Shown one piece after another: positions 1 through 6,960 of a DNA stretch of 21,333 nt. A model generated the notes under the pieces. That model saw only the letters and a list, made by a program, of their open reading frames with translations, was not told where the DNA came from and ran no database searches. The position numbers were made by a program, and so were the translations under genes. The DNA is from a virus. Location: IMG/VR virus record IMGVR_UViG_3300027801_000193, positions 1 to 21,333 of that record; one strand, 5' to 3'. Position 1 is the first letter of the stretch; each line of letters starts with the position of its first letter.

Positions 1-185
1 AAGAGCAAAGACAATTAACAAATGCACAATTTATACAAGGTGGAGAAGCTTCCTCCAATTTAAGCTATCAGACAAACAGATCTTATATCAATGAATTAAA
101 CGATAAAAGGTCCAGCATACGGGTGGTTGATCCAAAATATATTGATAGATTTGCAGATGAATTTGAGAAGTTATTAAATGTCTAA
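1..185 (+). CDS. 3' end of an unrecognised upstream virion gene (partial)
   Basis: An open frame enters from the left edge (first full codon at position 3) and stops with TAA at 183-185, giving about 60 C-terminal residues ending in FADEFEKLLNV. It overlaps the next start codon by 8 nt (ATG at 178), the same arrangement as the gp27/gp5 junction downstream, so it is probably translated and coupled to gp27. The visible end is hydrophilic and rich in N, S, D, E and K, with no membrane segment and no motif I can name. Its position just before the hub gene suggests a tail or baseplate component, but the fragment is too short to assign to a T4 gene. Confidence 0.7.
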   Translation, partial: EQRQLTNAQFIQGGEASSNLSYQTNRSYINELNDKRSSIRVVDPKYIDRFADEFEKLLNV

Positions 186-1494
186 TTCGTCGCAGTCAAG
201 CTCTGAGGGTAATTTAACTCCTGGATCTTATGAGATAAGAGAAATATTATTTTTCCCTAATCAAGGAACGACAGCGGAAACAGGTGTAGATATATCCCAG
301 GCAGTGGGAAGTATTACTATTGAAGAAGATTTAAATCATCCATTTATAGAATGTGTATTAGGAATAATTGATGCAGCTAATTTTTATGAAGAACAAAAGG
401 TAAGTGGTAACGAAAAAGTTACCATAGATATTAAAAGAAGTCCTTTACCTGGGACAAAAGAAAAATTTTCAGAGTTTAAGCTTACATTTTTTATTGCAGA
501 AGTATTTAATTTTGTTAGAAATGCCCCAGGTAAACAATTTTATAAATTTAGATTAGTATCAGAACATTTATATACTAATCAATCAAAAACATTACAAAGG
601 TCTTTTGAAGGATCAATTGGTAAACTAGTAAAAGACATTTGTATAAAAGATTTAAAAGTGTCTAAAGCAACTATTAATAGTGATACAAAAGACATTATCA
701 AAGGGGTATATCCAACAATAAGACCAATACAAGCGATTAATTGGTTATTAAAAAATGCATTTGATAACGGTACACCTTACTATTTTTATGAAACATTAAA
801 AGATGGATTACAATTTAACTCACTAGAAAACCTATATGAAAAAGACATATATGAAGAATATCAATTTGTTCCTTTTTTCGATCATGATATAGGAACTACA
901 GGATCATACGACGAAATACGAACAAGAATTAAATCTTTTACAAGTGATCTGAATATGGGTAAATTAAATGATGTAGGTTCGGGCGCGTACGCGAGCACGC
1001 TTCACACAATCGATCTCGCGACAAAGTCCTATAAAAAAACAGTTTTTAATTATGATTCAAGTTCACCTAAAAAGTTATCTAAGGAAAAACCGTTTAGCGA
1101 TAATTATAAAATACTAGATAGAAAATTATCTGAACTAAAAGAAGGTAAAAATTATTTTATATCTTTAAATTCAGAAGCTTATCCTTCGCATAAAAATTAT
1201 CATGCTCCAGCATTTAGTACAATATTAAAATCAGAATCACATTTACAAACGCTAGGTTTTAATACCCACACAATTAACTTACCTGGTGATTTTGGATTAC
1301 AAGTAGGAAATAAAATAAAAATCGAAACTATTAAATCAACGTCAATAGAAGATTCTGATAATGCGACAGTTATGCTAGATAAGTATAATGGTGGAATTTA
1401 TTTAGTAACAAGAGTAGTTCATAATTTCGGGGATACATATAACATGATAGTTACTATCCAAAGGGATTCAGTCGAGGCAAGGGATAATGCGTAA
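178..1494 (+). CDS. gp27: Baseplate central hub protein, gp27-like
   Basis: Predicted hub subunit that forms the trimeric ring joining the tail tube to the central spike. The 438 residues compare with about 390 in T4 gp27. The C-terminal part (about residues 355-435) has the layout of gpD/gp27 hub proteins: a stretch with GFNTHTINLPGDFG and a GNKIKI strand, then YLVTRVVHNFGD and a final strand MIVTIQRDSVEAR. The gene directly precedes and overlaps the gp5-type spike gene by 8 nt, the expected partner order. A GAGAAG ribosome-binding site at 165-170 lies 7 nt before the ATG. Codons are AT-rich except for a sharp GC-rich island at residues 268-284 (979-1029). The assignment rests on C-terminal layout and context, since this family diverges strongly in sequence. 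Confidence 0.82.
   Translation: MSNSSQSSSEGNLTPGSYEIREILFFPNQGTTAETGVDISQAVGSITIEEDLNHPFIECVLGIIDAANFYEEQKVSGNEKVTIDIKRSPLPGTKEKFSEFKLTFFIAEVFNFVRNAPGKQFYKFRLVSEHLYTNQSKTLQRSFEGSIGKLVKDICIKDLKVSKATINSDTKDIIKGVYPTIRPIQAINWLLKNAFDNGTPYYFYETLKDGLQFNSLENLYEKDIYEEYQFVPFFDHDIGTTGSYDEIRTRIKSFTSDLNMGKLNDVGSGAYASTLHTIDLATKSYKKTVFNYDSSSPKKLSKEKPFSDNYKILDRKLSELKEGKNYFISLNSEAYPSHKNYHAPAFSTILKSESHLQTLGFNTHTINLPGDFGLQVGNKIKIETIKSTSIEDSDNATVMLDKYNGGIYLVTRVVHNFGDTYNMIVTIQRDSVEARDNA
979..1029 (+). other. GC/CpG-rich island A (in gp27)
   Basis: Codons 268-284 of the hub gene use TCG, GGC, GCG, TAC, AGC, ACG, CTC and similar. 27 of the first 42 bases are G or C, with nine CpG steps, in a gene otherwise full of AT codons. 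It contains the 10-bp palindrome CGCGTACGCG and the 11-mer CGTACGCGAGC (986-996) that recurs at 11469-11479. Confidence 0.85.
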
Positions 1495-2239
1495 AGATAT
1501 GTTTTTAGATGGAGAATTTTCCTGGTTTATGGGTGTTATAGAAGATGTAATCGATCCAAAGAAAAGAAATAGAGTTAAAGTAAGATGCTTTGGTTATCAC
1601 ACAGACGATAAAGGTATATTACCTGTTGTTGATCTGCCGTGGGCAACTGTTATGATGCCAAACACTTCTCCAAGTGTAGATGGTATTGGAATGAATCACC
1701 AGTTATTAGAAGGAAGCTGGGTGGTTGGATTCTTTAGAGATGGACCAAGTGCACAAGACCCTATTGTTATGGGCAGCATGGCTTCATTTACAGAAGAGGC
1801 ACCAAATACAGAAAAAGGTTTTACTGGACGATTTGGAATCACCGCAAACACAGAAGATGTGCCAGAAGAAGTAGATTCATTTAATGATAACCAAGTAATT
1901 AAAACAGTTGGTGGACATTTAATTGAGTTAGATAATGCCTTAGATGCAGAAAGAATTAACATTAAACATAAGAGTGGAACAACTATATTAATCGATAAGG
2001 ACGGCGGCATACAAATAGATGCAGTAAATGATATAGTTAATATAGATGGTAATACAACCATCACAGGAACTCTTACAGTGTCCGAGGCAACATCTTTACA
2101 AGCAACGTTGGATGTTACAGGGGCTCAGACTAATTCTAGTACGATCGTATCAGAAGATACTATAACAGATAGTGGTGCTACTTTAGCAACGCATACTCAC
2201 ATAGGAGATTCTGGTGGAAATACTGGATCTCCTAACTAA
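1487..2239 (+). CDS. gp5: Baseplate spike protein, gp5-like, OB-fold with metal-tipped needle and no lysozyme domain
   Basis: Predicted trimeric membrane-piercing spike sitting below gp27. Residues about 8-110 are the gp5/VgrG OB-fold, with typical stretches GVIEDVIDPKKRNRVKVRCF, LPWATVMMP and GSWVVGFFRDG followed by DPIVMGSM. Residues about 140-225 are short alternating strands (IDKDGGIQIDAV, GNTTITGTLTVS) consistent with an intertwined beta-helix. The C-terminus carries HTH (His236, His238) followed by GDSGGNTGSPN, the pattern of the iron-binding HxH tip known in P2 gpV-type spikes. T4 gp5 is 575 residues and has a lysozyme domain between the OB-fold and the helix; here at 250 residues that domain is absent. 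The ATG overlaps the gp27 stop by 8 nt and is preceded by GAGG and AAGGGA. A start at residue 5 (1499) is possible but less well placed. Confidence 0.92.
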   Translation: MRKDMFLDGEFSWFMGVIEDVIDPKKRNRVKVRCFGYHTDDKGILPVVDLPWATVMMPNTSPSVDGIGMNHQLLEGSWVVGFFRDGPSAQDPIVMGSMASFTEEAPNTEKGFTGRFGITANTEDVPEEVDSFNDNQVIKTVGGHLIELDNALDAERINIKHKSGTTILIDKDGGIQIDAVNDIVNIDGNTTITGTLTVSEATSLQATLDVTGAQTNSSTIVSEDTITDSGATLATHTHIGDSGGNTGSPN

Positions 2240-2244
2240 TAGCG

Positions 2245-2252
2245 TATAAATA
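2245..2252 (+). promoter_or_regulatory. T4-type late promoter TATAAATA abutting the gp25 start
   Basis: Exact match to the T4 late -10 word, which is used by the phage sigma gp55. It lies in the 18-nt gap between gp5 and gp25. In T4, transcription starts about 6-7 nt after the word, which would be at 2258-2259, on the gp25 ATG itself (2258). No Shine-Dalgarno word precedes that ATG. One such word is not surprising in AT-rich DNA, so its position is the main support. Confidence 0.65.
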
Positions 2253-2257
2253 GATAC

Positions 2258-2719
2258 ATGGCAAATACAAATTCACCTTTAATACAATCCGATGCATCCA
2301 TAAGTGGAAACATTCAAAAAGCAAAGGTTGTAAGTAGAAAAAAAGGACATAGCGATTTGGATCTAAGTTTAAAACTACATCCAATTAGAAAAGATTTAAA
2401 TGTTTTAAAGGATGATAATGCTATTAAGAATGCAGTTAAAAATCTATTAATTAGTAATGCATTTGAAAGACCTTTTCAGCCACAGCTCGGGGCAAATCTA
2501 AGAGGTTTATTATTTGAACCAGCAGATGCTATAACAAAAATAGCTATAAAACAAAATATAATAAATGTTATAAAGGATTACGAGCCAAGAGTAAAATTAA
2601 TATCTATTGCAATTAATGATCTTTCGGATCAAAATGCATATAGGTTAACAGTTAAATTTTTAATAAAAGAATATGACACAAGCGAATCTGTGGAAATATT
2701 ACTAAGAAGGTTAAGATAA
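2258..2719 (+). CDS. gp25: Baseplate wedge protein, gp25-like
   Basis: Small wedge subunit of the gp25/TssE family, which sits in the inner baseplate and is thought to nucleate the contractile sheath. The 153 residues compare with 132 in T4 gp25, with extra length at the N-terminus. The family core is clear: LLISNAFERPFQPQLGANLR (residues 63-82), LLFEPAD, then the hallmark EPR at residues 109-111 in YEPRVKLISI, followed by paired strands ending at residue 153. It lies between gp5 and gp6, the conserved order in this phage group. The ATG is the only usable methionine, and MANTN resembles the T4 start. It has no Shine-Dalgarno upstream and is almost touched by a late promoter word at 2245-2252. 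Confidence 0.93.
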   Translation: MANTNSPLIQSDASISGNIQKAKVVSRKKGHSDLDLSLKLHPIRKDLNVLKDDNAIKNAVKNLLISNAFERPFQPQLGANLRGLLFEPADAITKIAIKQNIINVIKDYEPRVKLISIAINDLSDQNAYRLTVKFLIKEYDTSESVEILLRRLR

Positions 2720-2720
2720 A

Positions 2721-4568
2721 ATGGCAAGCAATTTAAAAGTAACGGAATTAGATTTTGATCAAATTAAAACTAATTTAAAAAACTTCCTAAAAACTCAAAC
2801 AGAGTTTAATGATTATGATTTCGATGGATCAGGCATGAGTGTATTACTAGATGTTCTAGCATATAATACACATTACAATGCTATGAATGCTCATTTTAGT
2901 TTAAATGAAGCATTCCTAGATTCAGCTCAGATAAGAGGTAATGTTGTTACCCGTGCTAAACTATTAGGTTATGTACCAAGATCAGTATTATCCTCAAGAG
3001 GCGTAGTAACAATTGTAGTGGATGTTACTGGGGTAAGTGGAACTATACCTACAACTCTTACCTTAGCCAGAGGAACTAAACTAAATACTTTGGTTGATGG
3101 GGAAGAATTCCAGTTTGTTGTTTTGGATAATCATACAGCAACTATCTCAGGCAATACATTTACTTTCACAGGTATACCTATTGCAGAAGGTGCGTTTAAA
3201 AGTTTAAAATATAGGGTTGATAACGATATAGAAAATCAGAAATTTCAGTTATCAGATAAAGATTCAGATACTTCCACCCTTAGGGTTCGAGTACAGGACA
3301 ATGAAGAATCATCAGCATTTGATATTTACACAAAATTCGAATCACTTAAATCAGTAGATTCAACAACTAAGACTTATTACTTACAAGAAAATTCGAATGA
3401 GTACTACGAAATATACTTTGGTGATGGAGTAACGGGTTATAAACCTATTAATAATAACATCGTAACTTTGGACTATATCTACACGAATGGTAAAGATGCT
3501 AACGGTGCGAATGTTTTTTCAATGGTAGATAACGTTGGTGGATTTAGTACAATTGCAGTTACAACAGTAACAAAAGCAGCCGGTGGAGTAGATCAAGAAA
3601 CAACAGAATCAATTCGATTCAATGCTCCACTAACATTTACTTCTCAGAACAGAGCGGTTACATCAGATGACTATTCAGCTATTATTAAGAAATCATTTAC
3701 TAACATTGATTCTATTTCAACTTGGGGTGGTGAAGATAATGATCCACCTGATTATGGTAAAGCTTATATAGCTATTAAACCTTTAACAACTACGGTTTTA
3801 ACTACTGAAGAAAAGAATGAAATTAAAAATACTATTCTAAAGGGTAAAAATGTAGTTAGTATTACACCAGAGATTTTAGATCCAAACTTTACTTTCTTAG
3901 AATTAGATGTATTCTTTAAATACAATCCTAACCTTACAGATAGATCTAGCTCAGATTTACAATCAGTTGTAAGAGATACAATAAGCGATTATAACTTTAA
4001 TAATCTAAATAAATTCGACGGTGTATTTAGACATTCGCAAATATTAAAAAACATTGATAATGCAGATCCATCAATTCAGAATAGTACAGTTAGACCTCGT
4101 ATGTTCCAAAACATATCAGCAACAACGACGACAGCTAACAACAACTTTACTTTAACATTTACTTCTCCTTTTTATCAATCTGGGTCATCAACAACCCATA
4201 TATTATCTTCTACTGCATTTTTAATTAATAGTGTAGATCATTACTTTGGTGATACCCCAATCGTGGGTTCAACAAATAGAACTGTTATAGTTTATAAAAA
4301 AGTAGCAGGAGAGAATGTTACCGTGATAGCTGATGCCGGTTTAATAGAGCCCGTAACAGGAAAAATTACTTTAAATAGTTTTGCTCCAAGTTCAGCAACA
4401 ACTATTAGATTAACAGTTATACCTAACTCATTAGATTTAGCACCAAAAAGAGATCAATTACTTTCTATAGAAAATGCAAGAGTAACCATTACCCCAGAGA
4501 TTGATACAATTTCAGTAAGTGGATCTTCTGGTTCAATCACATACGCAACAACACCTAGATTAAAATAA
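2721..4568 (+). CDS. gp6: Baseplate wedge protein, gp6-like
   Basis: Core wedge subunit (baseplate J family) that dimerises to form the inner ring of the baseplate. The 615 residues compare with 660 in T4 gp6. Matching blocks are the N-terminal NDYDFDGSGMSVLLDVLAYN (about residues 30-50), the following helix region with LDSAQIRGNVVTRAKLLGY, YEIYFGDGVTGYKP, and YIYTNGKDANGANVF (about residue 255), all recognisable against T4 gp6. Residues about 295-345 carry the baseplate J-type segment with RAVTSDDYSAII. A ribosome-binding site AAGAAGG lies at 2704-2710, 10 nt before the ATG, inside the end of gp25. The stop codon shares its last A with the next start (TAATG). Confidence 0.94.
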   Translation: MASNLKVTELDFDQIKTNLKNFLKTQTEFNDYDFDGSGMSVLLDVLAYNTHYNAMNAHFSLNEAFLDSAQIRGNVVTRAKLLGYVPRSVLSSRGVVTIVVDVTGVSGTIPTTLTLARGTKLNTLVDGEEFQFVVLDNHTATISGNTFTFTGIPIAEGAFKSLKYRVDNDIENQKFQLSDKDSDTSTLRVRVQDNEESSAFDIYTKFESLKSVDSTTKTYYLQENSNEYYEIYFGDGVTGYKPINNNIVTLDYIYTNGKDANGANVFSMVDNVGGFSTIAVTTVTKAAGGVDQETTESIRFNAPLTFTSQNRAVTSDDYSAIIKKSFTNIDSISTWGGEDNDPPDYGKAYIAIKPLTTTVLTTEEKNEIKNTILKGKNVVSITPEILDPNFTFLELDVFFKYNPNLTDRSSSDLQSVVRDTISDYNFNNLNKFDGVFRHSQILKNIDNADPSIQNSTVRPRMFQNISATTTTANNNFTLTFTSPFYQSGSSTTHILSSTAFLINSVDHYFGDTPIVGSTNRTVIVYKKVAGENVTVIADAGLIEPVTGKITLNSFAPSSATTIRLTVIPNSLDLAPKRDQLLSIENARVTITPEIDTISVSGSSGSITYATTPRLK

Positions 4569-6949
4569 TGGCAACCGATCACGAATATAGTTCACCGGGA
4601 TACGTAGAAAGCGTAGTATCTTCTAAGAAGAAAACCAAAGAGCATATTAATTATAAGCAATTAGTTCCAGCTCACATATTAGAAAATTCATCGAAGCTAG
4701 AAGCTTTAATGAAATCCTATTATACTTTCATGAATATGGAAGAGTTTATATACGAGCAAACAAAAACATTTAGTGATGTAGTTCTAGATGGTAAAGCATC
4801 ATTTAGAATATTAGATCCAAAGAATGAAAATGATGAATTCTTCACCGACGAAACTGGGCAAAGCTCTAGTTTGCTTATTACTAATACGGATGGAACAACT
4901 ACTACAATCGCTTTAAATACTATTAATGTGGCTATTACAAATGGTAATGACTTACCTGGAACATTAGCTAAAGAAACATCAGAGGTTGGTAAAACATTTA
5001 CCGTAACCGGATTAACTTCTCATAATGGTAAAACATCTACATTAACAACCGTTGTTAAAAACTGGGTTGGTCCTGGTCCTTCAAACGTAATGAATACGAT
5101 TGAAGATGCTATGGATATAGATGGAAATGCTACAAACTATTTGGAGTTTATGCAAAAAGAAATTGCACAAGCTATTCCAAGAGATGTTACAGTTAATAAA
5201 AGAAACCTATATAAAAACATTATTGATTTTTATAAGGTAAGAGGTAGTTCTGATTCAATCGAGATCTTTTTTAGATTATTATTTAACGAAGTGGTAGAAG
5301 TAGAAAGACCCTACGATGTTACGTTAATACCTTCATCCGGGAGTTGGGATTCTAACTCGAATGCCTTTACTGATAACAAAGGATTCTTATCTGACAGAAT
5401 AAAGTTACAAGATAGTTTACGTTATCAGAAGTTTAGTTATTTAATTAAAACAGGTAAAAACGTTTCTGATTGGTCAGATGCTTTTACAAGATTAGTTCAC
5501 CCAGCAGGATTTAAATTCTTCGGTGAAATTCTATTGTTATTAAACTTTGTTAATATAGGTACAGTAAATAATAAAAAAATGATGAGTACACTGGCCAGAT
5601 TATTTTCTGCAATGCCAGGAATTCAGCCAGGTGTTATTGGTCTTGAAGATATACCACTACTAGTTGAAATGTTTGCATCAGCATTTACTCCGTCAGTTTC
5701 TGCAAATATACACAGAAGTGCTACGTTATCTACCTCATTAAAAAATGGTGTTATAACAGGCACAAGTATTACAGCAGCTGGTTCAGGATATTTAACTCCA
5801 CCAACAATTACAGCAGCAGATGGAACAAGCGGATATACAACTCCGACTATAACCTCAACTATTGCGAATGGAAAAGTAAATGCAATCTTAATAGGTGCTG
5901 GTGGAAAAGATTTTACTGCTCCAGCATTAACATTTACTGCACCTCCGACTCACACATTTAATGGGTCAAGTGCTTCTATTGTAAGTACATCAACTAATAG
6001 GATAACTTTAAGTGCAGCACAAGCAGCTACTTTTGAAGTTACAGATCATCTAAAGTATGTAACCACAGGAACAGCAATTGCTGGATTAGTTAGTGGAACA
6101 ACATATAAAATTTTAGCTAAAGTAGGAAATGCAATTGCCTTATCTTTAACAACAAACAATACAGAAATTAATATATCAGGTGTTGGCGTTGGCGCGACTC
6201 ACACATTTACAGGTATAACAACAACTGCTACAGCAAGCATAACAAATGGGATGGTTGATACAGTTACAGTAAAAGAACCAGGATTTGGTTATTCATCAGC
6301 TCCAACTATTACCGTTGGAGGTACAGTTGATGGATCAAATACTTCACCGAACATTAGTTTAGCTATTGATGCAAATGGAAGAGTAGATGGAGATAATATT
6401 ACTATTACAAGTAGAGGATCAGGATACTCTACTATATTCCTTACACCAGGTGGTAACCCAAACATAGGTAAAATAGCATCTATAAATATAGTTGAAAGTG
6501 AACCGAAGAATTACAGAGTAGCTCCCACACTTATTATTGATCCACCGACAGCGAAAGACAATTTAGGTAATGCCTTAGGTACAAACGTACAAGCAGTAGC
6601 TACTTTACCCTTAGATGGTAATGGAAACTTAACAGGATCAGCTTCTATCTCAAATGTAGGATTTGGATATTTAACCGATCCAGCAGTTAGGTTAGGAAGT
6701 GCAGTTCATAATGAGATTCGTGCAAAAGATGTACAAGATATTTTAATCTTATATCTTAACCACAAATCAGATCGTAGTGAAACACTCGATGAAAATAATC
6801 CTTTTGAACTTAAAGCCCCGTTCGATACAACGGCAAGGTTATACGATCAAAATGGAACTTTAGCACATTTTGGGTCCACATCGATCCAAAACATGAATAC
6901 AACTAGTATAAATAGATATAACGTGAACAGTTTTGTTCACACAGATTAG
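4568..6949 (+). CDS. gp7: Baseplate wedge protein, gp7-like, shortened N-terminus with GxGY-repeat C-terminal extension
   Basis: Residues about 30-335 correspond to the C-terminal third of T4 gp7 as I recall it: PAHILENSSKLEALMKSYY, then IIDFYKVRGSSDSIEIFF (219-236) with LLFNEVVEVE (237-246), and W-x6-RLVHPAGFKFF (302-318) leading to LLNFVNIG. T4 gp7 has about 1030 residues, and roughly its first 700 have no counterpart here. An insertion of low-complexity strands occupies about residues 85-180. Residues about 395-745 are a beta-rich extension with several GSGY/GFGY units followed by PTI or similar. A tail, about 746-793, contains DVQDILILYLNHKSDRSE. The start overlaps the gp6 stop by one base and has no clear Shine-Dalgarno, so translational coupling is likely. 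The gp6-gp7-gp8 order supports the call. Confidence 0.85.
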   Translation: MATDHEYSSPGYVESVVSSKKKTKEHINYKQLVPAHILENSSKLEALMKSYYTFMNMEEFIYEQTKTFSDVVLDGKASFRILDPKNENDEFFTDETGQSSSLLITNTDGTTTTIALNTINVAITNGNDLPGTLAKETSEVGKTFTVTGLTSHNGKTSTLTTVVKNWVGPGPSNVMNTIEDAMDIDGNATNYLEFMQKEIAQAIPRDVTVNKRNLYKNIIDFYKVRGSSDSIEIFFRLLFNEVVEVERPYDVTLIPSSGSWDSNSNAFTDNKGFLSDRIKLQDSLRYQKFSYLIKTGKNVSDWSDAFTRLVHPAGFKFFGEILLLLNFVNIGTVNNKKMMSTLARLFSAMPGIQPGVIGLEDIPLLVEMFASAFTPSVSANIHRSATLSTSLKNGVITGTSITAAGSGYLTPPTITAADGTSGYTTPTITSTIANGKVNAILIGAGGKDFTAPALTFTAPPTHTFNGSSASIVSTSTNRITLSAAQAATFEVTDHLKYVTTGTAIAGLVSGTTYKILAKVGNAIALSLTTNNTEINISGVGVGATHTFTGITTTATASITNGMVDTVTVKEPGFGYSSAPTITVGGTVDGSNTSPNISLAIDANGRVDGDNITITSRGSGYSTIFLTPGGNPNIGKIASINIVESEPKNYRVAPTLIIDPPTAKDNLGNALGTNVQAVATLPLDGNGNLTGSASISNVGFGYLTDPAVRLGSAVHNEIRAKDVQDILILYLNHKSDRSETLDENNPFELKAPFDTTARLYDQNGTLAHFGSTSIQNMNTTSINRYNVNSFVHTD
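5750..6720 (+). repeat. GxGY-P-T repeat region of the gp7-like protein
   Basis: Protein-level repeats at about residues 395-715, with units AGSGYLTPPTITA, SGYTTPTITS, PGFGYSSAPTITVGG, RGSGYSTIFLTPGG, NYRVAPTLIIDPP and VGFGYLTDPAVRLG. They are divergent and have no strong DNA repeat, indicating an old beta-strand module. The same style recurs in the gp8-like protein (7783-7998). Between units lies a segment beginning and ending in THTF (about residues 460-555). Confidence 0.7.
6907..6914 (+). promoter_or_regulatory. T4-type late promoter TATAAATA ahead of gp8
   Basis: Exact late-promoter word inside the last 45 nt of the gp7-like gene, 46 nt before the gp8 ATG at 6961. The predicted start at about 6920 leaves a leader of about 40 nt that contains a good ribosome-binding site, AGAGGAAA (6948-6955), 5 nt before the ATG. 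Confidence 0.7.
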
Positions 6950-6960
6950 AGGAAACGAAA

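Noticed and set aside
6481-6488. TATAAATA inside the gp7-like gene as a late promoter
   Set aside because: It is an exact word, but it lies in the middle of a repeat-coding region with no gene start nearby (gp8 is 472 nt on). One or more chance matches are expected in DNA this AT-rich.
5750-6720. The gp7-like C-terminal region as a separate adhesin gene
   Set aside because: It is in one uninterrupted frame with the gp7 core and has no internal start with a ribosome-binding site, so it is a domain extension.
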